A stretch of DNA of 11,297 bases from Candidatus Nomurabacteria bacterium (GTDB lineage: Bacteria; Patescibacteriota; Minisyncoccia; Phycocordibacterales; UBA9973), in contig DAHVYC010000013.1 in assembly GCA_027327845.1 (NCBI GenBank), positions 1 to 11,297 on the forward strand, in the 5' to 3' direction. A program made the translations under genes and the position numbers. Below the pieces are notes generated by a model. That model saw nothing but the letters and a program-made list of their open reading frames with translations, was not told the DNA's origin and did not search any database. How positions within the stretch are numbered: the stretch's first letter is position 1; each line of letters opens with the position of its first letter. Shown one piece after another: positions 1 to 7,710 of this stretch.

Positions 1-548
1 TACTAGGCAGTAAAAATTTCGGAGAAACAGGTAAATATTACGCTATTTTTACTCGCGATCTTGGGATGATCTACGCTTCAGCGCAGGGTGTGCGTAAAAT
101 GTCCTCCAAGTTGCGATTTACTCTGCAAGATTTTTCCTATTTAAAAATAGATTTAGTGAGAGGCAGGGATTTCTGGAAAATTACCAGCGTTTCCAAAACC
201 AATAAACTTGAAGGACTTTACAGCCCGCACATTTTAGAAACATTTGCCAATATTTCTAAATTATTAAAGCGTTTGCTCGCCGGAGAAGATCCGAATGAGT
301 CTCTGTTCTCGGATTTTTTAAATGGGTTGTTTGCGTTGGAAAAAGCCAAAGACGAAAATGAATTGCGCAGTATAGAGACGATCATAGTTCTGCGCATTTT
401 GAACAATCTGGGGTACATAGGAGGCGGAGAGTTGTTGGAAGATTTTGTGAGGTCTCCGTTCGAAGAAGATTTGATTTTCAAGGCATCGAGAAACAGGACC
501 AAAATTTTAAAGGAAGTAAACAAAGCCCTAAAAGAGACGCATTTATAA
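1..548 (+). CDS. recO: DNA repair protein RecO, 5' end outside the window
   Basis: RecO loads RecA onto SSB-coated single-stranded DNA in the RecF/RecOR gap-repair pathway. The frame is open from base 3, and the visible part (about 181 residues) begins inside the N-terminal OB fold. The order 'FGETGKYYAIFTRDLGMI', then 'AQGVRKMSSKLR', then 'LQDFSYLKIDLVRGR' matches the RecO N-domain pattern (E-x-dr-...-FTr-lG, A-kG-rk-kS-lr, Lq-f-). Probably only about ten residues are missing upstream. An internal ATG at 66 is in frame but lies after conserved residues, so it is not the start. The helical C-terminal part ends with a 'LRILNNLGYIGG' segment where canonical RecO carries its zinc-binding cysteines. 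This protein has no cysteine in the visible part, so the zinc finger is absent and the protein is short. RecA and SSB, its partners, lie in the same window. The identification rests on the N-terminal pattern and is fairly secure. Confidence 0.8.
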   Translation, partial: LGSKNFGETGKYYAIFTRDLGMIYASAQGVRKMSSKLRFTLQDFSYLKIDLVRGRDFWKITSVSKTNKLEGLYSPHILETFANISKLLKRLLAGEDPNESLFSDFLNGLFALEKAKDENELRSIETIIVLRILNNLGYIGGGELLEDFVRSPFEEDLIFKASRNRTKILKEVNKALKETHL

Positions 549-589
549 AGGAAATTGCGCAAGAAAGGCATTTTTTAAATTTAATTTGG

Positions 590-598
590 TGGTATAAT
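590..598 (+). promoter_or_regulatory. Extended -10 promoter of the surface-protein gene, probably leaderless
   Basis: TG-G-TATAAT is a perfect extended -10 (TG at 590-591, TATAAT at 593-598). The ATG begins at 605, after only 6 nt, where transcription would be expected to start. The -35 region is just a T-run (about 570-576). No purine-rich Shine-Dalgarno fits between the start site and the ATG, so a leaderless mRNA is inferred. Confidence 0.6.
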
Positions 599-604
599 CA
601 ATTA

Positions 605-2536
605 ATGCCGCTTCACGATAGGGAAAAACTGAATAAACTGGAAGATCTCAAAACAAAGCTTTTTAACAAAGATTATAAGACCAGGATAGAACGCCGGGAT
701 AGTTTTTCTCGCTTTCGAAGCAGGAATTTGATGGATTCTTGGCAGAAAAAAGAAGGAGAAGACGAACCTATACAAGAAAAATTTTTTATGAAAACATCAA
801 TATTTAAGAAATTTTTTATTTTTTCAATAATATTTTTTATACTAGCACTGGGCTATGCTTCATATGTATTTTTCGGCAACAACAACACTGTCTCGAATGA
901 TAATATAAATATCTCCGTGCTTTCCAATGCCTTCACTGCCGGAGGCGAAGATTATCCTCTGCTTCTCGAGATAACCAACAAAAACAGCTCTCCTCTTCTT
1001 CTTGCAGATCTTGTCATAGAATACCCGAAGAACCCAGATTCCACATCTTCTTCCGACAACGAACACCTGCGTCTGTCCTTGGGTACTATACCTGCCGGCG
1101 GAATAAAAGATGAGAATGTAAAATTGGTTTTTTATGGCGAACAGGGCAGTACCAGACAAATAAAAATCTCTCTGGAATACAGAGTAGAGGGTTCTAATGC
1201 GATTTTCGTCAAAGATAAGACTTATGACATTTCTATAAATTCTACTCCGATAAATTTATCCATAGATGCGCCGGCGGATGCTACTTCCAATCAAGATATA
1301 ACCTTAAATGTGAAAGCTTCGCTTAACTCTACCAAGAGTATTTCCGGAGTTATGCTCAAAGTTGATTATCCTATAGGATTCCAATTTGAGAAAGCTGTTC
1401 CGGCGCCTTCACTTGGCAATAATATCTGGACTCTTGGAGATTTTGCGGTAGGGGGAGAGAGAAATATAGCCATAACCGGTAAGATGATAGATGTATTTGA
1501 CGGAGAACAAAAAGTATTTAAAGTCTGGGCCGGTTCTCAATCTCCGGACGATAATACTCTTATAGATACAGTGTTTAATTCTTCACAGCAGTCGGTGAAT
1601 ATAAAGAAATCATCCATAAGCGCCAGACTTCTAGTAAATGGAGTTTATCAAAGCTCCTATGCGGTAGACACCAAGACTCCTATAGAGGCGCAGATACAAT
1701 GGGCGAACAATTTAGAAACAAAGATAAATAATCTGGTTATTCAAGCGAAATTGTCCGGTACCGCTTTTGATCCAAGTGGTGTTTCGGCGGGACAAGGGTT
1801 TTATGACTCTTCTAAAAATATGATAGTTTGGGATAAAAATTCACAGAGTCAATTTGGAGAAGTTAGCCCCGGGGATTCTGGTTCTGTTGCTTTCTCGCTT
1901 TCTCCTCTTTCTCTTTTCTCCGCAAGCGGAGGAATACTTTCTTCTCCTTCCATAAGTATAGATATTTCCATCACGGGTTCTCAATCCGAGAGTGGCGGTA
2001 CCCCGACACAATTAAGCAGTGGGGAATCCAAAACGATAAACATAATTTCCGATGCCGGATTGTCCGCCAAAGCGCTTTATTATTCTGGGCCTTTTACCAA
2101 TACTGGCCCTATGCCTCCGAAAGCCGGCAGTAAGACGACCTACACTATAATTTGGTCTGTTTCCAATACCGCCAATAATATATCAAAAGCGCAGGTACGT
2201 GCCACTATCCCATCCTGGGTGCGTTTTACCAATCTTTTTTCTCCGAATTCAGAAGATCTTTCTTACAACGATACTACGAAAGAAATAATCTGGAATATAG
2301 GAAATATAAAAAGAGGAACGGGAATAACAGATACGGGTCGTAATGTTTCTTTCCAGCTCGAATTTACCCCCTCCATTTCCCAGATAGGTACTATGCCTGT
2401 AATAATAAATGATGCCACTTTGACCGGACATGATGATTTTGCTAATGTTGATATAGTGGTAAACAAAACTTCACTCAACACTAGGCTCCTTAGTGATCCG
2501 CTGTTCCAGGATGCTTCAAGTAGGGTGGTAAAGTAA
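605..2536 (+). CDS. Membrane-anchored surface protein with DUF11/Ig-like repeats
   Basis: The function is not known. The 643 residues begin with a charged, Lys/Arg-rich cytoplasmic segment (1-67), followed by one strongly hydrophobic helix (about 68-90, rich in F and I). The remaining 550 residues are Ser/Thr/Asn-rich, have no cysteine and look beta-stranded. This suggests a type II protein, N-terminus inside and a long exterior. The outer part seems to contain three or four related modules of 100-150 residues, at about 96-215, 216-335, 338-475 and 480-630. Each alternates strands with turns such as 'VDYPIGFQFEKA', 'NIWTLGDFAVGGE', 'MIVWDKNSQSQFGEVSPGD' and 'EIIWNIGNIKRG'. This 'P-gf-f...-W-lG-l--G' rhythm is typical of DUF11/conserved-repeat domains of bacterial surface proteins. 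The gene lies between recO and glyQS, ends 10 nt before the latter and has its own promoter. A role in the cell envelope or in host attachment is plausible but only inferred. Confidence 0.75.
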   Translation: MPLHDREKLNKLEDLKTKLFNKDYKTRIERRDSFSRFRSRNLMDSWQKKEGEDEPIQEKFFMKTSIFKKFFIFSIIFFILALGYASYVFFGNNNTVSNDNINISVLSNAFTAGGEDYPLLLEITNKNSSPLLLADLVIEYPKNPDSTSSSDNEHLRLSLGTIPAGGIKDENVKLVFYGEQGSTRQIKISLEYRVEGSNAIFVKDKTYDISINSTPINLSIDAPADATSNQDITLNVKASLNSTKSISGVMLKVDYPIGFQFEKAVPAPSLGNNIWTLGDFAVGGERNIAITGKMIDVFDGEQKVFKVWAGSQSPDDNTLIDTVFNSSQQSVNIKKSSISARLLVNGVYQSSYAVDTKTPIEAQIQWANNLETKINNLVIQAKLSGTAFDPSGVSAGQGFYDSSKNMIVWDKNSQSQFGEVSPGDSGSVAFSLSPLSLFSASGGILSSPSISIDISITGSQSESGGTPTQLSSGESKTINIISDAGLSAKALYYSGPFTNTGPMPPKAGSKTTYTIIWSVSNTANNISKAQVRATIPSWVRFTNLFSPNSEDLSYNDTTKEIIWNIGNIKRGTGITDTGRNVSFQLEFTPSISQIGTMPVIINDATLTGHDDFANVDIVVNKTSLNTRLLSDPLFQDASSRVVK

Positions 2537-2546
2537 TACGAATAAT

Positions 2547-3884
2547 ATGGAAAAGAAAGAAAAAACCGAAGATCAGAAAAACAAAGACCTTATGGAAAAG
2601 GTTGTTTCTCTGTGCAAAAGGCGTGGATTTATATTCCCGGGGTCCGAAGTGTATGGCGGTCTGGCGGGTACATGGGATTTCGGCCATTTTGGCGTAGCGC
2701 TGAAAAACAACATTAAACAAAGTTGGTGGAAAAAGTTTGTCGATTCAAGAAAAGACATGTACGGTATCGATGCGGCGATATTGATGAATTCGGAAGTTTG
2801 GGTAGCAAGCGGGCACGTGGATGGGTTTCAAGATCCTTTGGTTGAATGTAAAAAATGTCATCATAGATTTCGCGCGGATCAGATTGATTTGAGTAAATGC
2901 CCGGATTGTGGTGGACAGCTGGGTGAGACGCAGCAATTTAACATGATGTTCGGTACGTATGCTGGAGCCACACAAGAAAGCGGGTCAAAGGTCTATTTAA
3001 GGCCGGAAACAGCACAAGGGATTTTTGTTAATTTTAAGAATACGGTTGATGCTTTCCACCCGAAACTTCCTTTCGGCATAGCGCAGATAGGTAAAGCTTT
3101 TAGGAACGAGATAGCTCCCAGGGATTTCATCTTCCGTTCGCGCGAGTTTGAACAAATGGAGATAGAATATTTTATAAGAGAAGAGGACTGGGAAAAATAT
3201 TTTGAATATTGGAAAGGAGAAATGTTTGATTGGATAGAAGAGGTGGGTATAGATATGAGAAAGGTGCATGACACGGATATACCCAAAGAAGATCTTGCGC
3301 ATTATTCTAAGAGAACCGTAGATTTCGAATTTGATTATCCTTTTGGCAGAAAGGAGCTTTTTGGGCTGGCCTATCGCACCGATTTTGACTTAAAGAATCA
3401 TAAACTTGATTATTTGGATGAAGAAAAAGGAGACCTGCCTACCGGCAAGGCAGGAAAAACAGTTCCACATGTTATAGAGCCGTCTTTGGGGGTAGACAGA
3501 GCGGTGCTTGCCATTCTGCTTTCTGCTTATTCGGAAGACGAGAAGGATGGAGAGATAAGATCATTTTTGAAATTAAAGCCGTCTATCGCGCCGGTCATCT
3601 GTGCAGTGTCTCCGCTTCTTAAAAACAAGCCGGAACTGGTGGAATATGCAAATACCAAAGTGTTTGCTCCTCTTAAGGCAGAATTCGGCAGGGTAATCTG
3701 GGATGATAATGGAAATATTGGCAAGCGTTATCGCCGACAAGACGAAATAGGCACCCCGTTTTGTATTGTAGTAGATTTTGACACTTTGACTGATGATACG
3801 GTTACTATCCGCGATAGGGATACAGGCAAGCAGGAGCGGATACAGGTCTCAAATTTGAAAGAATATATAAAAGAAAAAATATAA
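2547..3884 (+). CDS. glyQS: Glycyl-tRNA synthetase, single-chain class II type
   Basis: The enzyme joins glycine to tRNA-Gly in the cytoplasm using ATP. At 445 residues it is the homodimeric, eukaryote/archaea-like form, not the alpha2beta2 GlyQ/GlyS form. The N-terminal 'KRRGFIFPGSEVYGGLAGTW' (26-45) is diagnostic. Next comes a zinc ribbon with C101-x2-C104 and C118-x2-C121. Class II motif 2 starts at FRNE (185-188) and runs through 'APRDFIFRSREFEQME'. Motif 3 is EPSLGVDR (311-318), and a C-terminal anticodon-binding domain begins near 'SIAPVICAVSPL'. Just before motif 3 the stretch L-P-T-G-K-A-G (297-303) is an extra loop encoded by a perfect palindrome, described separately. The ATG follows the previous stop by 10 nt with no Shine-Dalgarno. 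No T-box leader is present, so regulation by uncharged tRNA is not indicated. The stop codon touches the start of the next gene. Confidence 0.96.
   Translation: MEKKEKTEDQKNKDLMEKVVSLCKRRGFIFPGSEVYGGLAGTWDFGHFGVALKNNIKQSWWKKFVDSRKDMYGIDAAILMNSEVWVASGHVDGFQDPLVECKKCHHRFRADQIDLSKCPDCGGQLGETQQFNMMFGTYAGATQESGSKVYLRPETAQGIFVNFKNTVDAFHPKLPFGIAQIGKAFRNEIAPRDFIFRSREFEQMEIEYFIREEDWEKYFEYWKGEMFDWIEEVGIDMRKVHDTDIPKEDLAHYSKRTVDFEFDYPFGRKELFGLAYRTDFDLKNHKLDYLDEEKGDLPTGKAGKTVPHVIEPSLGVDRAVLAILLSAYSEDEKDGEIRSFLKLKPSIAPVICAVSPLLKNKPELVEYANTKVFAPLKAEFGRVIWDDNGNIGKRYRRQDEIGTPFCIVVDFDTLTDDTVTIRDRDTGKQERIQVSNLKEYIKEKI
3434..3454. repeat. Palindromic repeat inserted in frame in glyQS
   Basis: The arms CCTGCCT (3434-3440) and AGGCAGG (3448-3454) pair perfectly around a 7-nt loop that contains CCGG. 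The 21 bases are read as L-P-T-G-K-A-G (residues 297-303). They sit between 'LDYLDEEKG' and motif 3 'PHVIEPSLGVDR', where family members usually have only a short linker. The length is a multiple of three, so the frame is kept. The high GC content contrasts with the AT-rich gene. From memory, LP-x-GKAG peptides recur in unrelated Parcubacteria proteins, which suggests a dispersed element. Confidence 0.7.
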
Positions 3885-5153
3885 ATGAAGTACTCAAAGA
3901 GAATTTTAAAAAACGGTTTGCGAGTCATAACAGTCCCCATGAAAGATAATCCCACGGTGACTGTTTTAGTGTTGGTGGAAACCGGATCGAAATATGAAAC
4001 GAAGAGAATAAATGGCCTCTCGCATTTTCTGGAACATATGTGTTTCAAGGGAACTTCAAAAAGGTCTAAGGCGATAGATATTTCAAAGGAATTGGATGCC
4101 TTAGGCTCCCAGTATAATGCTTTTACTGCCCAAGAATATACAGGATATTATGCGAAATCTGACGCCAGGCATTTTCGTAAAATTTTTGACGTGATTTCAG
4201 ACATTTATTTGAATTCTACTTTTCCGGAAGCGGAGATGGAGAAAGAAAAGGGAGTGATCATAGAAGAGATAAATATGTATGAAGACATGCCCAATAGGCA
4301 TGTACAGGATCTCGTAATGCAACTTTTATATAAAGATCAGCCGGCTGGGTGGAATATAGCTGGAGAAAAGGAAAATATTTTAAATATGAAACGGTCTGAT
4401 TTTGTGGATTACAAAAAGACGCATTATCTCCCTTCCGCCACCAGTATAATCGTGGCAGGTAGGGTGACTGAAAAAGATGTAATGAAAGAAGTGAAAAAAG
4501 TTTTCGGTAAAGTAAGCGGAGGTAAAAAAGCTTTAAAGAAAAAAGTTATAGAAAAACAATCAAAACCAGGAGTACTGGTCTCATTTAAAGATACGGACCA
4601 GACACACTTTGTACTTGGGGTTCGCAGTTATAATTTATTTTCAAAGAAAGATGCCGCACTTGCTGTCCTGTCTGCCATCTTAGGTGGTGGAATGAGTTCC
4701 AGACTTTTTCAAAAACTGCGCGAAGAAATGGGGGTCGGTTATTACGTAAAATCTTTTAACGATTCATATACGGATCATGGATTTTTTCAGATATCGGCAG
4801 GGGTGGACAATAAGAGAGTTGAAGAAGTTATTAAGGCCATACTTGCTGAATGTAAAAAGTTGATAAATGAGAAAGTTTCAGAAGAGGAATTATCAAAAGT
4901 AAAAGAATTTTTGATAGGAAACATGAAGCTTTCGCTGGAATCCAGTGATGACATAGCCAGTTTCTATGGGTTACAGGAAATTCTAAAACATGATCCGGAA
5001 AATATAGAAAGAAAAATAAGAAAAATACGGAAAGTTACTGCGGAGGAGCTTCGGTCTCTAGCTGAAGATATTTTCAAAAACAACAAACTGAATTTGGCGC
5101 TTATCGGGCCGTTTAAGGATTCTTCCAGGTTTGTTAAAATACTCAAATTCTAG
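3885..5153 (+). CDS. M16 family zinc metallopeptidase (processing-peptidase-like)
   Basis: This is a pitrilysin/MPP-type protease that cleaves peptides or unfolded segments. The inverted zinc motif H47-F-L-E50-H51 is intact, and the third ligand falls in 'GVIIEEINMYED' (E127/E128), about 76 residues later as in the family. The N-terminal M16 domain (1-200) is followed by the inactive C-terminal M16 domain (about 210-422). The latter carries the characteristic 'GGGMSSRLFQKLREEMGVGYYV' region, with the Arg and Tyr residues that bind substrate in this family. The 422 residues are the normal size for bacterial MPP-like members (YmxG type). No signal peptide or membrane helix is visible, so it probably acts in the cytoplasm. 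The ATG starts at the base after the glyQS stop and has no Shine-Dalgarno, which points to co-transcription and translational coupling. The physiological substrate cannot be deduced. Confidence 0.93.
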   Translation: MKYSKRILKNGLRVITVPMKDNPTVTVLVLVETGSKYETKRINGLSHFLEHMCFKGTSKRSKAIDISKELDALGSQYNAFTAQEYTGYYAKSDARHFRKIFDVISDIYLNSTFPEAEMEKEKGVIIEEINMYEDMPNRHVQDLVMQLLYKDQPAGWNIAGEKENILNMKRSDFVDYKKTHYLPSATSIIVAGRVTEKDVMKEVKKVFGKVSGGKKALKKKVIEKQSKPGVLVSFKDTDQTHFVLGVRSYNLFSKKDAALAVLSAILGGGMSSRLFQKLREEMGVGYYVKSFNDSYTDHGFFQISAGVDNKRVEEVIKAILAECKKLINEKVSEEELSKVKEFLIGNMKLSLESSDDIASFYGLQEILKHDPENIERKIRKIRKVTAEELRSLAEDIFKNNKLNLALIGPFKDSSRFVKILKF

Positions 5154-5176
5154 CCATTTTAAAGTCTTATTTTTTG

Positions 5177-5185
5177 TGATATTAT
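5177..5185 (+). promoter_or_regulatory. Extended -10 promoter of the AI-2E permease gene, probably leaderless
   Basis: TG-A-TATTAT forms an extended -10 (TG at 5177-5178, TATTAT at 5180-5185). The ATG starts at 5192, exactly 6 nt after the hexamer, as with the promoter at 590-598. The -35 region (TTTTAA, 5157-5162) is poor. No ribosome binding site is visible, so a leaderless transcript is inferred. Confidence 0.5.
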
Positions 5186-5191
5186 ATTCAT

Positions 5192-6262
5192 ATGCCCGAT
5201 AAAGGAGATACAACTCCGATCTACATAACTACCGGTACTATTATCCGGTTCTTTTTAGTTGCGCTCGGTTTTTACCTTATATGGTATTTAAGGAGCGTGT
5301 TTTTAGTTATTCTTACTTCCATAATGATTGCTTCTTTTGTAGAGTCAGCTATTCCGCATTTCAAAAAAATAAAAATAAATAGGGTTCCTGCAGTAGTGAT
5401 ACTCTATATTATTTCCATACTATTGCTTTCAGGATTGTTTTATCTATTTGCCCCGCTTCTAATAACAGAGGTCTATAATTTCTCTGTTTCACTGTCTTCA
5501 TATGTGCCTAATTCTCCGATATTGAGTTATTTCAGCAATAGTGCTTTCTCTGGAGCCAAGACGATAGTAAACAATCTTACTCACAGCCTTTCTCTTACCA
5601 CTCTTATATCGACTTCAAACGCTTTCATCACAAATCTATCCGGCGGATTCTTCCAAGTGCTTTCGGTGGCTTTCGGAAGTGTATTTAATGTCATCATGAT
5701 CATATTGATTTCTTTTTATCTTTCTATCCAGGAAAAAGGGATAGAAAAATTTTTGAGAATAATTTTACCAGAAGAGTATGAAGAATATGCAGTAGATCTT
5801 TGGGAACGTTCTCGCCGAAAGATTGCTCTTTGGATGAAAGGGCAGATGCTCTTGGGTGTACTAATCACGATACTTACTTATCTCATGCTTTCTCTGCTCG
5901 GCATAGAGTATGCGCTTCTTCTTTCGATTATAGCGGGAATAATGGAGCTGGTTCCTTACGGTATCTTGGTGGCCCTCATACCAGCTGCTTATTTCTCATT
6001 CCTCTCCGGAGGGCTTTCAAGCTCGTTTATGGTTGTCGGCGCTTATATAATACTTCACCAGTTTGAAGTTTTCCTTTTCTCTCCGCTTATTATAAAAAGC
6101 GTGGTAGGACTTTCTCCGTTAGTCGTGATTTTGGCTGCCATTATAGGCTTTGAAATAGGCGGATTCTGGGGGTTGGTGCTTGCCATACCTGTGGCTGTCT
6201 TTGTGATGGAACTCATGAGTGATCTGGAAAAGAGGAAAATGACCCTGAAATTAAAGCAATAA
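5192..6262 (+). CDS. AI-2E (PerM/YdiK-like) family membrane permease
   Basis: This is a polytopic inner-membrane protein of 356 residues, the usual family size. Hydrophobic segments fall near residues 12-50 (two), 60-84, 150-175, 207-235 and 240-335 (several), giving about eight helices. A periplasmic or amphipathic stretch lies at about 85-150. The pattern 'LISFYLSIQEKGIEKFLRIILPEEYEEYAVDLWERSRRKIALWMKGQ' matches the family core. So do 'GIMELVPYGILVALIPAA', 'QFEVFLFSPLIIKSVVGLSPLVVILAAIIG' and 'GFWGLVLAIPVAVFVMEL'. The family name comes from a proposed autoinducer-2 exporter, but members also include Na+/H+ antiporters, so the substrate here is unknown. The family is very common in Patescibacteria. 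metG starts 4 nt after its stop, so the two are probably co-transcribed. Confidence 0.92.
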   Translation: MPDKGDTTPIYITTGTIIRFFLVALGFYLIWYLRSVFLVILTSIMIASFVESAIPHFKKIKINRVPAVVILYIISILLLSGLFYLFAPLLITEVYNFSVSLSSYVPNSPILSYFSNSAFSGAKTIVNNLTHSLSLTTLISTSNAFITNLSGGFFQVLSVAFGSVFNVIMIILISFYLSIQEKGIEKFLRIILPEEYEEYAVDLWERSRRKIALWMKGQMLLGVLITILTYLMLSLLGIEYALLLSIIAGIMELVPYGILVALIPAAYFSFLSGGLSSSFMVVGAYIILHQFEVFLFSPLIIKSVVGLSPLVVILAAIIGFEIGGFWGLVLAIPVAVFVMELMSDLEKRKMTLKLKQ

Positions 6263-6266
6263 AAGG

Positions 6267-7709
6267 ATGAAAAAAGAAAGTTTTTATATAACTACTACCT
6301 TGCCTTATGTGAATGCGCCACTTCATATGGGGCATGCGCTTGAACTTATCCGCGCCGATACCATAGCCAGATATAAAAAACTAGCTGACTATGACGTGTA
6401 TTTCAATAGTGGGACAGACGAGCATGGTATGAAAATTTATGAACGTGCGAAAGAAAAGGGGATTGCCGTTCAGGACTTTGTCGATCAAGGATTTGAGACC
6501 TTCAAGCAACAGATAAAGATGTTCGGAGTCAGTTCCGATGTGCATCTGATCCGTACGACAGATAAATTCCATGAGAAAGCTGCGCAAGAATTATGGAAAC
6601 GGGTAGCAGAAAACGGATATATTTATAAAAAAAATTATCAAGCGAAATATTGCGTCGGTTGTGAGAGTGAAAAAACCGATTCGGAACTAAATGATAAGGG
6701 TGAATGTGATGAGCATCCGGGTAAACCTATACAGACCATAGAAGAAGAAAATTATTTTTTTAAATATTCCGCTTTTGGAGATAAGTTACAGAAATTTTAT
6801 AAGGAAAATAACGATTTTATAATTCCGGAATTCAGATTCAACGAAATTAAAGGATTTGTAGAAAAAGGATTGCAGGATTTTTCTATTTCACGATTGAAAG
6901 AAAAAATGCCGTGGGGTATTCCTGTTCCTGACGATTCCACTCATGTGATGTATGTCTGGTTCGATGCTTTAGTAAATTATATTTCTACTTTAGGGTGGCC
7001 AGAAAATGAAGAAAACTTCCAAAAATACTGGGTACACGGAAATCCGACTCAGTATTGCGGAAAAGATAATACCAGATTTCAAGGTGCTATGTGGCAAGCT
7101 ATGCTTATGGCAGCCGGATTGTCGAATTCGCATAGGATAGTGGTGAATGGTTTTATCACCGGAGAAGGAGGTATAAGAATGTCTAAGACGTTGGGTAATG
7201 TCGTTGATCCGAGGGATATTGTGAATGAATATGGCGTGGATGCTTTGCGGTATTTCCTGCTTCGGGAGGTTTCAAGCTTTGAAGATAGTCCTTTTACTAT
7301 GGAAAGATTTAAAGATGCATATAATGCTAATCTGGCGAACGGCTTGGGAAATTTAGCTTCCAGAATTTTAACTCTTTCGGAAAAATATTTGGAAAAGTGC
7401 CCTGAAATCCCAGAAAGGTCTGATTTTTCAGAGTATTTTGCCATATATGAGACTTTTGATATAAAGAAAGCCATGGATTACATCTGGAACGAAATAACCA
7501 AATTGGATGAGGAAATACAAAAAACGGAACCATTCAAAGTTGTTAAGAAAGATTTAGAGGAAGGTAAATCGTTAATCAAAAATATGGTTCTGAAACTTTA
7601 TAAGATAGCCAGAATGTTGAACCCGGTGATGCCAGAAACGAATGAAAAATTGAAAAAATTAATCAGAGAAAACAAAAAGCCGGAGACACCCTTGTTTGCG
7701 AGGAAATAA
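6267..7709 (+). CDS. metG: Methionyl-tRNA synthetase
   Basis: The enzyme charges elongator and initiator tRNA-Met in the cytoplasm. The class I signature HMGH (residues 20-23) follows 'TTTLPYVNAPL'. The second signature, normally KMSKS, is RMSKT (304-308), keeping the serine and the second lysine. A one-zinc connective insert is seen as C129-x2-C132 and C147-x2-H150, as in the Thermus-type enzyme. 'MYVWFDALVNYISTLG' and 'GKDNTRFQGAMWQAMLMAAGL' are typical MetRS core blocks. A helical anticodon-binding domain covers about 355-470. At 480 residues the protein ends without the C-terminal EMAP/Trbp111-like tRNA-binding domain, as in many reduced genomes. An AAAAGG run touches the ATG directly, too close to serve as a normal ribosome binding site. 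tatD follows after 1 nt. Confidence 0.96.
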   Translation: MKKESFYITTTLPYVNAPLHMGHALELIRADTIARYKKLADYDVYFNSGTDEHGMKIYERAKEKGIAVQDFVDQGFETFKQQIKMFGVSSDVHLIRTTDKFHEKAAQELWKRVAENGYIYKKNYQAKYCVGCESEKTDSELNDKGECDEHPGKPIQTIEEENYFFKYSAFGDKLQKFYKENNDFIIPEFRFNEIKGFVEKGLQDFSISRLKEKMPWGIPVPDDSTHVMYVWFDALVNYISTLGWPENEENFQKYWVHGNPTQYCGKDNTRFQGAMWQAMLMAAGLSNSHRIVVNGFITGEGGIRMSKTLGNVVDPRDIVNEYGVDALRYFLLREVSSFEDSPFTMERFKDAYNANLANGLGNLASRILTLSEKYLEKCPEIPERSDFSEYFAIYETFDIKKAMDYIWNEITKLDEEIQKTEPFKVVKKDLEEGKSLIKNMVLKLYKIARMLNPVMPETNEKLKKLIRENKKPETPLFARK

Positions 7710-7710
7710 A

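Noticed and set aside
588..592. GGTGG as a Shine-Dalgarno for the surface-protein gene
   Set aside because: It is 12 nt from the ATG, matches poorly and would be upstream of the start of transcription from the TATAAT at 593-598.
2537..2546. T-box or other riboswitch before glyQS
   Set aside because: Only 10 nt separate the preceding stop from the ATG, leaving no space for a leader.
5800..6066. Open frame of 88 codons inside the AI-2E gene
   Set aside because: It is a same-strand, frame-shifted shadow of a conserved membrane segment.
7079..7474. Antisense open frame of 131 codons within metG
   Set aside because: It lies wholly inside a well-conserved MetRS frame, has no recognisable motif and starts without promoter or ribosome binding site.
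7696..7710. TTG start for tatD inside metG
   Set aside because: ATG 7711 has an AGGA at a good distance and gives the usual TatD N-terminus.
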